Source: Anastrepha obliqua (Eukaryota; Arthropoda; Insecta; Diptera; Tephritidae). Taken from it: 64,000 bases of DNA. Within the stretch, counting starts at the first letter, position 1. Each line of letters begins with the position of its first letter. The stretch covers positions 45,420,044-45,484,043 of the forward strand of contig NC_072897.1 of assembly GCF_027943255.1 (NCBI RefSeq), written 5' to 3'. Positions 52,511 to 63,000 of this stretch are shown one piece after another. The notes under the pieces are model-generated. The model ran no database searches. It was given only the letters and a program-made list of their open reading frames with translations, and was not told the DNA's origin. The position numbers and the translations under genes are program-made.

Positions 52511-53790
52511 AGGTTGGAAAAAAAAGTCTTGCGGTATTTCCGCAAGCTTGTCTTTGCAAGCGCGTAGTTCTAGTTGTATTCGTCGCATCGGTTCACGCTA
52601 GAGCTTTTTGGAAAGCTCTTTTCACGTGCTAACACGTGTTTGATTAATTGTTGTTTGCTTTTAGTCGTTCGTGAGTTATAGCGTCGCAAACATGGAGCAA
52701 AATAAAGAGAAAATACGGCATATTTTACAGTACTACTACGATAAAGGCAAAAATGCATCTCATGCTGGCAATAAAATTTGTGCAGTTTATGGACCCGATA
52801 CAGTTTCCATTTCCACCGCACAACGATGGTTTCAACGTTTTCGTTCTGGTGCAGAGGTGATCGAAGATGCGCCACGGTCCGGAAGGCCTGTCGTCGAAAA
52901 TTGCGATAAAATCGCTGAATTGATCGAAAGAGACCGGCATAGTAGCAGCCGTAGCATCGGCCAAGAGCCTGGCATGAGTCATCAAACCGTTATAAACCAT
53001 TTGAAGAAGCTTGGATTCAAAAAGAAGCTCGATGTATGGGTGCCACACGACTTGACGCAAAACAACATTTTTGCCCGTATGGATGCATGAGAATCGCTTC
53101 TGAATCGCAACTAAATCGACCCGTTTTTGAAGCGGATGGTGACTGGCGATGAAAAGTGGGTCACTTATGACAACGTGAAGCGCAAACAGTCGTGGTCGAA
53201 AAGCAGTGAAGCTTCCCAGACGGTGGCCAAGCCTGGATTGACGGCCAGGAAGGTTCTTATGTGTGTTTGGTGGGATTGGCAGGGAATCATCCACTATGAG
53301 CTGCTCCCCTATGGCCAAACGCTCAATTCGGACCTGTACTGCCAACAACTGGACCGCTTGAATGCAGCACTCATGCAGAAGAGGCCATCTTTGATCAACA
53401 GAGGCTGAATTGTCTTCCATCAGGACAACGCCAGGCCACACACATCTTTGGTGACGCGCCAGAAGCTCCGGGAGCTCGGATGGGAGGTTCTTTTGCATCC
53501 ACCGTATAGTCCGGATCTCGCACCAAGTGATAACCACCTATTTCTGTCCATGGCGAACGAGCTTGGTAGTCGGAAGTTGTCCACAAGAGACTCCTGTGAA
53601 AATTGGCTCACCGAGTTTTTTGACAATAGGGAAGCGAGTTTCTATAAGAGGGGCATTATGAAGTTGGCATCTCGTTGGGAACTCGTCATCGAACAAAACG
53701 GCGCATATTTGACTTAAATCGCATTATTATAACAAATTTTATGAACAATTGAAAATTCAATAAAAATACCGCAAAACTTTTTTAACAACC
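52511..53790 (+). mobile_element. Full-length mellifera-type mariner
   Basis: Left end AGGTTGGAAAAAAAAGTCTT then GCGGTATTT; right end inverted AGGTTGTTAAAAAAGTTTTG then CGGTATTT, followed by TA (53791-53792). Length 1.28 kb. The transposase is in a single reading frame with three stops. Confidence 0.9.
52692..53717 (+). pseudogene. Mariner transposase, full length with three nonsense codons
   Basis: From ATG 52692 (MEQNKEKIRHILQYYYDKGK) one frame covers 341 residues, close to the usual ~345. Stops occur at codon 133 (TGA 53088), codon 141 (TAA 53112) and codon 239 (TGA 53406); no frameshift is present. The helix-turn-helix halves are intact (AQRWFQRFRSGAE; SRSIGQEPGMSHQTVINHL). Catalytic residues are Asp153 in VTGDEKWV, Asp245 in FHQDNARPHTS and Asp280 in YSPDLAPSDNHLF, with 34 residues between the last two. 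The third stop lies just before the catalytic HQDN. The 270-codon opposite-strand frame here is a shadow. Confidence 0.9.
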
Positions 53791-53792
53791 TA

Positions 53793-54317
53793 TATATCGT
53801 GTATTAAACCAGTGATTGAAAATACTAAATGGCCGTTTTACCATTTACAACTCCTGCCATCAGTGTTGCTGTTGAACCATTTACAATTGCAGCAATCGTT
53901 GCAGCTGCTAAATGTGCTGCCGCAATGTTTTAAATTAAGATCTTCCTAATCGTGGTTTTACACGACAACAACTCGACATAAACAACAATGGGGATGAGCT
54001 TTATGTGTGGAATAATTTCTAGGAAAATAAATCATCTTCCATGGCGGCATGCAAACCAATATATGTTTTCAGTTTTGGCTGAGCGCGTGAGCTATTTGTA
54101 AGGGCTGGATTCATCACAACAAATAGAAGAATGGGGTTCAGTCCAGAAAAACGGAAGTGCTTAAGTGTTTAAAATTAAATTTATTAGCTACTTTTAATGA
54201 AAAATGTAATGATGTGCAATGAATCCTGTCCATTTAAATCTGTAAGAATTGCATTGTAATAGTGTAATGAATGATTATTCTTCGCCTTTTTATGGCTCTA
54301 TTAAGCTGTACTCAATA
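53793..54317. other. Intergenic, nothing recognised
   Basis: No recognisable gene or repeat boundary. Confidence 0.3.
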
Positions 54318-56115
54318 ACTTCTTCTTCTTAGTTGGCGCGATAACCGCTTACGCGATTTTGGGTGAGTTTAACAAAGCGCGACAGTCGTTTCTTTCTTGT
54401 GCTAACCGGCGCCACTTGGACACACCAAGTGAAGTCAAGTCCTTTTCCTTCTGATCTTTCCAACGCAGAGGAGGCCTTCCTCTTCCTCTACTACCACCAG
54501 CTGGTACCGCATCGAATACTTTCAGAGCCGGAGCGTTTGTATCCATTCGGACAACATGACCCAGCCAACGTAGCCGCTGGATCTTTATTCACTGCGCTAT
54601 GTCTATGTCGTCGTAAAGTTCGTACAGGTTATCGTTCCATAGCCTGCGATATTCTCCGTTGCCAAACTGAAAAGGTCCAAATATCTTATGCAGAATCTTT
54701 CTCTCGAACACTCCAAGCGTCGCTTCATCGGTTGTTGTCATCGTCCAAGCTTCTGCGCCATACGTTAGGACGGGCATGAATAGCTTTTTACACGATTTTA
54801 GCCGAGTTAAACAAAGCACGCCAGTCGTTTCTTTCTCGTGCTAACCGACGCCAGTAAGAAACACCAAGTGAAGCCAAGTCCTTCTCCACCTGAACGCAGA
54901 GGAAACCTTCCGCTTCCTCTGTTACCACCAGCTGGTACCGCATCGAATACTTTCAGAACCGAAGCGTTGGTATTCATATTCATTCGGACGACGTAACCCA
55001 GCCAACGAAGCCGCCGGATCTTCATTTGGTGCAGTACGTCTATGTCCTTGTAAAGCTTATACAGTTCATTGTTCCAGAGCGAGCATTGTCGATAGAGCTG
55101 GTTCCTAAATATACATACGAAGTCTTTTACAACCTCAAAACTATAACTGTCAACAATGACGTGGGTGCCGATACGCAAGTGTGCCGACTGTTTGTTTGAT
55201 GACAGGAGGTATTTCGTTTTGTCCGCATTCATCACCAGACCCATTTGCCTTACCGCTTTATTCAGTTTGGAGAAGGCAGAACTAACAGCGCGGTTATTAA
55301 GGCCGATGATGTCAATATCATCAGCATACGCCAGCAGTTGTATAAAATACTGTGCCTGAGTGTTTCAGTTCCACAGTTCGCACCATCTTTTCCAGCATCA
55401 GGTTAAAGAAGTCACTCGACAGCCAGGGTAACTCGCTGAAACCTCATTTGATATCAAACGGCTCCGAGAGGTCCTTCCCAATTCTGACCGCGCTGCTGGT
55501 ATTGAGCAACGTTATTTTGCATAGCCGTATTAGTTTTGTGGGGATACCAAATTCAGACATAGCGGCATATACATAGGTAACTCCTTTTCGTACTGTCGAA
55601 TGCAGTTTTGAAATCTGCTAAAAAGTGGTGTTTGTCGATTCTCCTTTCTTGGGTCTTTTCCAAGACGCATTGTGAATATCTGGTCGATGGTAGATTTTCC
55701 AGGTCTAAAGGTCGTGTTTTCATTCATTAATAAGGTCCAATCAATTGGTTTATGGTGGGATTCAGTCTTTCACACAATACGCTCGCTAGAACTTACACAC
55801 GATATTAAGAAGACTAATCCCGTGGTAATTGGTGCACATTGCAAAATCGCCCTTCTTATGGATTGGGCAGAGCACACTTAAAATCCAATCGGCAGGTTTG
55901 AGAAGTGTTCCTTCCATAATTTAAGTGTGCTCTTGATGGCAGTCACCAGATCGCTGTCATTGTTCTTACACGAAAACGCTCCGGTCTTGAAACCTTATGT
56001 AGTAGAATTTTCGTCCGTTATTCCTATTTGCCAGCATCTCACGCTCCTCCCGCTCACGTATTTCAGCCTTTCGTTTCTTTTTTCTAATAATACGTCTCTC
56101 TTCCTTTCTTAGCTC
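54318..56115 (-). mobile_element. RTE-type LINE, rearranged, with duplicated 3' end (copy C)
   Basis: On the minus strand the order is: ERRIIRKKKRKAEIRE (near 56080), FRPGKSTIDQIFT (55690), RT pieces with a shifted palm, NADKTKYLLSSNKQSAHLRI (55220), then a deletion leading to LWNNELYKLYKDIDVLHQMK and VFDAVPAGG, an end at about 54795. A second 3' section begins at once with SCKKLFMPVLTYGAEAWTMT and repeats VFERKILHKIFGP, LYELYDDIDIAQ, RLRWLGHVV-type and VFDAVPAGGSRGRGRPPLRW to the AAG tail at 54318-54331. So the last ~290 bases exist twice. All parts are non-functional. Confidence 0.8.
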
Positions 56116-56345
56116 CCGGTGGCGATCCTACATGACTCGCGTTACACCCGAGCGCGTATCTGTAAGACCAAAAATTCCCTCCTTGCCCACCCTGCCGCCG
56201 AAGTCGCCAAGCACACCAAGAGGTGGGCTAAGCGCGTGGGCCAAGCCCGCGTGGAATTCTACATATGGAACCATCAAGCTGGGCTATTAATGCAAAGTTA
56301 CATAAATCATAGTGTAAAAGTCGTATACTTACGTATATTTTAATA
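56116..56345. other. Unassigned GC-rich stretch
   Basis: A plus-strand frame (56119-56343) rich in Ala, Lys and Arg (AAEVAKHTKRWAKRVGQARV) is open. Its base composition is unlike its surroundings. It may be part of an unrecognised element. I assign no function. Confidence 0.3.
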
Positions 56346-56347
56346 TA

Positions 56348-57432
56348 TTAGGTGCGCAACTAAGTTCCCGCTGGTTGTCAATAGATGCCGTCAGCAGTGG
56401 TACTAGTCGATTCTAACATAACCTAAACGTCATAAACCAAGCCTACACATATGGTAAACAAACTGCCTCGACACATTAGTGATTTTGTTTTGGTATCATA
56501 TACTTTTGGTTTTGTGAACATGTCCGATTTTGTGCCGAATAATCTTCATTTGACGGAAGTGTTGATTTTTCTCTTTTATTCGAAAAAAACGGCGGCTGAA
56601 GCGCATCGAGAGCGCCAATCTATTTCCAAGCGATTGCATACTTTGGAAATGATTCAGAAACAGGGGACTTGGGTTCCTTATGAGTTAAAACCATGAGATG
56701 TTGATCGTCGTTTTGTCGCCTGTCAACAACTGTTCCAGCGGCAAAAACGGAAGGGCTTTCTCCATCGCATCGTAACGGGTAATGAAAACTGGATTCATTA
56801 CATCAATCCAAAGAAAATAAAGTCATGGGAACTGCCCGGTCTTGTTTCTACGTCGTCCCATCGGCCGAGTACTCACGGTGCGAAGGTTATGCTATGTATT
56901 TGGTGGAACCAAGTTGGTGTTATTTATTATGAACTGTTAAAACCAAGCGAAACCATCACTGGGGATCGGTATCGACTTCAATTGATGCGATTGAGCCGAG
57001 CACTGCGCGGAAAGGGGCTGCAGTATGCGGAGAGGCATGTAAAAGTGATTCTACAGCATGACAACGCTCGGCCTCACGTTGCCAAACCCGTTAAAACCTA
57101 CCTGGAGACACTGAAATGGGAAATCCTACCCCACCTGCCATATTCTCCAGATATTGCGCCGTCCGATTATCACCTGTTGCGATCGATGGCACATGATCTA
57201 GCTGACCAGCAGTTCCATTCATATGAAGACATCAGAAAATGGCTTGATCCGTGGATAGCCTGAAAAGATGAACAGTTTTACCGCGACGGTATACGAGATC
57301 TACAAGAAAGATGGAAAAAAGTAGTAGCCAGCGATGGGCAATACTTTCAATGATTCACTTGTAACCATTTTTTTAGAATAAAATTGTATTTTCATCAAAA
57401 AAAAAACACCGAGAACTTAGTTGCGAACCTAA
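56348..57432 (+). mobile_element. Mariner, shorter sister of the 18-kb copy
   Basis: TTAGGTGCGCAACTAAGTTC at the left and its inverse at the right are flanked by TA (56346-56347, 57433-57434). It is about 200 bases shorter than the copy at 18038 because most of the first DNA-binding domain is deleted. Outside that deletion the two are close to identical. Confidence 0.9.
56520..57356 (+). pseudogene. Mariner transposase, DNA-binding part deleted
   Basis: It starts MSDFVPNNLHLTEVLIFLFY at 56520 and is open to KTAAEAHRERQ, where a deletion joins it to SISKRLHTLEMIQKQGTW. A stop at 56694-56696 follows. The frame resumes with shifts and is open from 56889 (LCIWWNQVGVIYYELLKPSE) through ILQHDNARPHVAKPVKTYLE and YSPDIAPSDYHLLRS to a stop at 57261. 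The native ending follows that stop. The catalytic aspartates of this part are intact. Confidence 0.85.
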
Positions 57433-57619
57433 TATAAAACTTATTACGTTGTTTGCACTTACGTATTGGCGGATCAGCTGGCTCTAGAAAACTATTTTTC
57501 GCTGGAGCTTAAGCGTGAGTTTATGGTGTTCATGAATTAGCGAAATTTTTTGCAGCACCGGTGGTGTGTTCGTCCAGTGTGGTGACACATGACTGAGTGA
57601 CACATGGTGGCAGATTTAT

Positions 57620-57810
57620 TTAAGTGATCGATGCCACCGTTCCACAATATCGTTTGTGGCTAGATGGTATGAAAAATGCATTGACTACAGTTTCGGTTGT
57701 TTCTAACGTGCAGAAGAACTTGACTGCGCGTCTTTTTGGGTAGGAAGCGCTTTGTAATTTGTCGAAAATCGTGTGATGTGGTTCCGTAGATACGTACTGC
57801 CGTATCATAA
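57620..57810 (-). pseudogene. Gypsy-type integrase scrap, minus strand
   Basis: The minus frame reads IRQYVSTEPHHTIFDKLQSA then ETTETVVNAFFIPSS and GTVASIT. The first part resembles the start of the integrase zinc domain, the second the core just after the first catalytic aspartate. The sequence between them, including the aspartate, is deleted. A related scrap in inverse orientation lies at 57950-58380. Confidence 0.55.
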
Positions 57811-57949
57811 AGCTTCATCACGCCAACAACGCCAGTAGCAGTCTACCAATCGTCATATCTACGAAAGAAATCGCCGAACAGCTTTCTACACATAAGGAGC
57901 AGCATCACCGCTTTGAATCAACTATCACATAAGTGGAGCTTAGACAATT

Positions 57950-58380
57950 GGACCTTCGATGGCGAAGGTACCAAAATATTTTCTGATACCTCAACCGAAA
58001 CTATACGGCCGTATGTGTCTACGGAACTACGTCACATGATTTTCGACCAACTGCAAAGCGCTCCCCACCCTAAAATACGCGTGACAGAGACTCATCCAGT
58101 TTCACCAACGCAGTCAAGTTCTTCGGTATCTCAGAAACACCCCGCAACATGAGCATGAACATTCCAAGTGATTTAAGCACTCTCACGAATGCGATGACTA
58201 CAGACAATGTTTGACTATCATCGACCGTTATACATAGTGATCGGAAGTAATACAATTGAAGAAGATACAAACCGAGACTGTAGTCAATTAAGTTTTTCAA
58301 CGGCGGGATAAGTAGGTTCAGAGAAACAGTCACTTTAATCCCTTGGGTAAATTTGTCATATAACACACGTCATGCACTTG
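57950..58380 (+). pseudogene. Gypsy-type integrase scrap, plus strand
   Basis: The plus strand reads RPYVSTELRHMIFDQLQSAP, then in changing frames CQRSKV-like sequence, YRQCLTIIDRYT with a catalytic-type Asp, and IQTETVVN. It keeps more of the core than the minus-strand scrap. Together the two form an inverted pair separated by ~140 bases. Family by eye: Ty3/gypsy, not the env-bearing type at 27273. Confidence 0.6.
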
Positions 58381-58394
58381 TTTGCCATAGGAGT

Positions 58395-58893
58395 GGATGG
58401 CTTGTTTTGTTTTTTATTAATTTATTTTTGTTTTGCAATTCTAATTACCTGATGTCACTAATAATTTAGAAATAAATGAAATCTTACTTAAACTGTACTG
58501 CTTTTACATACTACTCCTTCTTATTTTTATTTAGCATGACAGTTCTGGGTGGACCACTGCTTCCGCAACTATCTTTCTCCGGATTTCTCGATCTCCTGTC
58601 AATCGCCACCAGTTTTGTTTGCTCATCTATTTGAGGTCATCGATAAGCGAATTTATCCATCTTTCCTTTGATGGAAAGAAGGAAAGAGCACCAAAAGGAA
58701 CCTTCAAGAAACAACCGTATGGCAAACGAACTAAGGGAAGAAGTTCGTTTGCCTTACGGTTGTTTCTTGAAGGTTCCTTTTGGTGCTCTTTCCTTTGGCA
58801 TTCTTTCTATTTATGTATTTTATGATGCTTCGCCTCTTTATAAGGCGTTCAAGTTCTAGATTGTATCGAATACGATATATGCCATCTGCCAAC
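58395..58893. repeat. Tandem duplicate, unit 1
   Basis: 499 bases. It differs from unit 2 by a few substitutions and an eight-base extra before the palindrome. Both begin GGATGGCTTGTTTTG and end GCCATCTGCCAAC. Confidence 0.9.
58681..58793. repeat. 51-bp-arm palindrome with spacer TAAGGGAAGAA
   Basis: The left arm 58681-58731 and right arm 58743-58793 are inverted copies with one mismatch. The 11-base spacer is at 58732-58742. The arms encode LINE carboxy sequence (APKGTFKKQPYGKRTKGR). Confidence 0.93.
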
Positions 58894-59383
58894 GGATGGC
58901 TTGTTTTGTTTTTATTAATTTATTTTTGTTTTGCAATTCTAATTACCTGATGTCACTAATAATTTAGAAATAAATGAAATCTTACTTAAACTGTACTGCT
59001 TTTACATACTACTCCTTCTTATTTTTATTTAGCATGACAATTCTGGGTGGACCACTGCTTCCGCAACTATCTTTCTCCGGATTTCTCGATCTCCTGTCAA
59101 TCGCCACCAGTTTTGTTTGCTCATCTATTTGAGGTCATTGATAAGCAAATTTATCCATCTTTCCTTTGATGGAAAGAGCACCAAAAGGAGCCTTCAAGAA
59201 ACAACCGTATGGCAAACGAACTTCTTCCCTTAGTTCGTTTGCCATACGGTTGTTTCTTGAAGGTTCCTTTTGGTGCTCTTTCCTTTGGCATTCTTTCTAT
59301 TTATGTATTTTATGATGTTTCGCCTCTTTATAAGGCGTTCAAGTTCTAGATTGTATCGAATACGATATATGCCATCTGCCAAC
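58894..59383. repeat. Tandem duplicate, unit 2
   Basis: 490 bases, directly joined to unit 1. The sequence then continues into the LINE's RT region, so unit 2 is the copy joined to the rest of the LINE. Confidence 0.9.
59171..59283. repeat. 51-bp-arm palindrome with inverted spacer TTCTTCCCTTA
   Basis: The arms are 59171-59221 and 59233-59283, with one mismatch. The spacer 59222-59232 is the exact reverse complement of the spacer in the palindrome of unit 1. Confidence 0.93.
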
Positions 59384-59767
59384 GTGATTGGGCCATAAAT
59401 TTTTCTCAAAATTTTGCTTTCTGGAGCTTGGACTGAAATAACTTTATACAAGCCTCCTTTTCTAGATAGCTAAATGCTTGTTTTTGTGTCGCTACGTCTG
59501 TCGTAATTATGACTGTGTCAACTGTGTACGCACATATTTGGATACTGCTGTTGAAGACGTATTTTTGTGAATCGAAACGATGAACTACTTCATTCAGCGC
59601 TAGGTTGAAAAGCAAGAACAACAGGACATATCCTTGCTTAACTCTAGAGAACACTTCGAATGGGTCTGACATGTCGTTTTGAACAAGCACTTTGCTTACT
59701 GTGATTTGCAATGCAATATTCACCAAGTTTGCTAATTTTGCTGGGATGCCATTTCTTATAAGCCTAG

Positions 59768-60020
59768 TGTTACGAACAGTCTGGCAGCACGGTCGGGATA
59801 GATCCAACTGTGGCTCCCAAGCAACATTGAATACGTGTCGATCGGTGATTGGTCGATGAAAAAAGGAGAACGCGAACAGTAAGCAAGGCAGAAAGAGCTA
59901 CCAAATTTTTTAATTCATTTTTGTAAACCTTAATTAAATAAAGTTTTTTTGAATTGCAAAAAATTTTGCCAACAAGTTAAAAAATTTGTTCTGCCCACAA
60001 CGTACGTACAAAAAATTCCG
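59768..60020 (+). repeat. 5' LTR and leader of a BEL/Pao element
   Basis: TGTTACGAACAGTCTGG starts exactly where the LINE reading frame is cut. An AATAAA lies at 59937-59942. The LTR probably ends between about 59960 and 60010. I could not identify a standard primer binding site, and the partner LTR lies outside the window. Confidence 0.6.
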
Positions 60021-63000
60021 ATGTCGCAGGCTACTACATTGTCTTCGAACATAACCGATGTGACCGCTGCGCCGGCTAATCTCGCCGTTGCGCCTAGTTC
60101 CAGTGCCGCCGCCAATCACACCGCGGCAATGAGTTATCCCGTTGCATCCAATTCGATCGCTCCGGGCAACAGTTTGCTGATGCTGGAAACGTGTGCCGCT
60201 AATAGTGCAGCTGCCCCACAACTAGCCTCGATGGCGCATCACGAAAATCTGAATGCTGGTATTGTATATGGAACTCCCTCCGCGCCTAATACAGCGCACG
60301 CCATGCCATCCGGTCGACTACTGCTCCAGGGAAACCCGCCGATTAGCCCCGCTCACTCCATTAACTCTGTTGGCTCGCAAGGGCTTCGCCGTCGAGCTGA
60401 GCTTATACAGGAGCGAAGCGAAATTTTACGACAGAGGGAGGCTTTGTTAAGAGAGGAGCATAGTTTCTTGGATCGCATAGATGCAATGGGCTTTGACGAC
60501 GACCTAGATGATGGACAATGCACTGTACCTAGGTTTTCAACTTCCGCGCATGATTCAGGTCCACATTCAACGCAAATTATACAGCCACCTCCAAATTTTA
60601 TTACACCTTTCAACATAGCTGCTTCCGGTGCCAATAATTTTACCAATACTGGCTCTGCCCCGGACGATGTCAATTTGATAAGTGGATCAAATGCCCAGCA
60701 GCCAGGAGGGGGTCTAACAGGATCTGTTCTTCAATGCCTATTAGACAGAATACAGTCACTCGAACAGCAAGTACACAGATATTCGACACTCAATCGAGGA
60801 TATTCTCCGCCACAACCGCAACCGGCACAAACTACTTTGCCAACAGCTGGGCACGTTAATAGTTTATCTTTCGGTGCCTCGACTTCTCGACGCTTGAGTA
60901 GAGACCAGATTGCTTCTCGTAACAGCCTTGCTAAAGAGTTGCCGAAATATGATGGCAAGCCAACTGAGTGGCCATTATTTTATGCCGCATATAACCAATC
61001 GACTGAGGTTTGTGGATTCTCGGACGATGAGAATCTTATAAGACTGCGGCAGGCATTGGAAGGGCCAGCACGGAATGCAGTTAAAAATTTATTGTTGCAT
61101 TCCTCTTGCGTGCCCCAAATTATTGCTACCCTTCAAATGCGATTTGGACGACCAGAATTAATTATCAGCGTTCTACAGCGACAAATTTATGAGCTTCCAT
61201 CACCGTCAGAGAGTCAGCTGGAATCGATCGTCGACTTCGCCGTAGAAGTGCAGAACATCTGCGCAACAATGTCTGCGTCAGGCCTGACCAGCCATTTGAA
61301 TAATCCCGATCTCGAACAGAAGCTGGTTTCGAAATTGCCTGGGCTACTACCAGCTTATTGGGGAATGCATAAGCAAAGTTTACCGATCTGTAATTTACAA
61401 CATTTCAGTGATTGGCTTTTTCTACTAGCACAAGGCGCCAACTCTGTTATCGTGCCAAAGGAGTCAACAAAGGTGCGCAAACGGGGCGCAATTAATTATC
61501 ATTTTAATGCGGGATTGACACGTAGTCAAAAATGGGGAATTGTTCGCAAGTTGAAACTTTGTCACCGATGCTTGAAGGGCCATCCTACAGCCGGTTGTAA
61601 ATCGACTGCACCTTGCAATGTTAATAGTTGCACCCGAAATCACCATCCTCTGTTGCACAACGCAGAGTTAGCTGCTAAAGACGCTCCAAACAATGGCAAG
61701 GGCGTAACTACAATGCGGGCGGTCAACGTTAACATGCACAATGTGGGCCAAGGCAGTACCATTTTCCGTGTCCTTCCCGTAGTTCTACACTCAGGCGAAC
61801 GGAGTGTATCAACATACGCTTTCATAGACGATGGTTCGTCGCTCACCCTTATCGACGAAGAGCTGCTGAATAAGCTAAATATAAAGGGCACACCACAACC
61901 ACTGTGCCTGCGCTGGACTGGTGATACACATCGGTATGAGGACGAGTCTGTGGTTGTCGACTTAGCCATATCAGCTAAAAACGGTAATAAGAAATTCGGG
62001 CTTAAAGGCGTTCACACAGTCAAAAAGCTTGACCTGCCTCTTCAATCGATTAACGCTGCTAAACTGCAGTCCAAATTTCAATATTTGAAAAGGTTGCCTC
62101 TGGAGTCCTATTCAAACGCGGTACCACAACTATTGATTGGTTTAAACAACGCTGCGCTTGGTTCTCCAATCAAATCTTTATATGGCCGTGAAAATGAGCC
62201 AATAGCAGAGAAGTCCAAACTCGGATGGACATTGAAAGGACAAGCATCAAGTACAAACCATGATGCGGCGCACCCTGTCTTTCACATTTGCGACTGCTCC
62301 GCACAGGCTGAACTCGTTAAAATTACTAAATCGTACATTTGCCTCGATAATTTAGGCGTGTCAGCTAAATCTTCTGCATTAATGTCTAAAGAGGACGAAT
62401 TTGCTATGGTGCAGCTACAACAACACACTGTGCGAGTTGGCAATCGATATCGAACCAGCTTATTGTGGAAGCACCCTAAAATGCAGCTACCCAATAGCCT
62501 ACCAATGGCCTTATTTCGAGCGAAGTGTTTGCTGAAGAAGATGCAACGCGACCCTAACTTGGCTGAGGTGCTTCAGCAAAAAATTGATGATTATATTCAA
62601 AAGGGGTACGCTAGACGTATGACACCAGTCGACAGCGCCGTTGAAAGATACTGGTATCTACCGGTTTTTGCAGTAATTAACCCCAACAAACCAGGCAAGG
62701 TGCGCTTAGTCTGGGACGCAGCCGCGAAGGTTGATGGTATATCCTTGAATACCATGTTGCTCAAAGGCCCAGACCTAACGACCCCATTGTTGTCGGTGTT
62801 GTTTAAATTTCGACAAAAGCGAATCGCCATGTCGGCCGATATTGCTGAGATGTTTCACCAAGTTCAAGTCCGGGAACAAGATCAAAATTTCATGCGTTTT
62901 CTTTGGTATGAACAGAATGCCAACGAGCCAACTACATTCGTGATGACTGTTATGACCTTTGGGGCCACATGTTCGCCCAGCTGCGCTCAATATGTCAAGA

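Larger units (their letters stand above)
58395..59767 (-). mobile_element. Second RTE-like LINE family, 3' end duplicated in tandem
   Basis: RT pieces lie on the minus strand: LIRNGIPAKLANLVNIALQ, VLVQNDMSDPFEVFSRVKQG and FLLFNLALNEVVHRFDSQKY with ICAYTVDTVIITTD (a degraded YADD), at 59480-59767. SKILRKIYGPITLADGIYRI is at 59340-59420, and the protein end TGDREIRRKIVAEAVVHPEL appears twice. The 3' ~495 bases exist as two direct copies (58395-58893 and 58894-59383), each carrying a palindrome. The BEL/Pao LTR interrupts the upstream side at 59768. Confidence 0.75.

Noticed and set aside
52725..53537. 270-codon open frame on the minus strand
   Set aside because: It lies entirely opposite the full-length mariner transposase at 52692-53717, which has clear catalytic motifs; this is its shadow.
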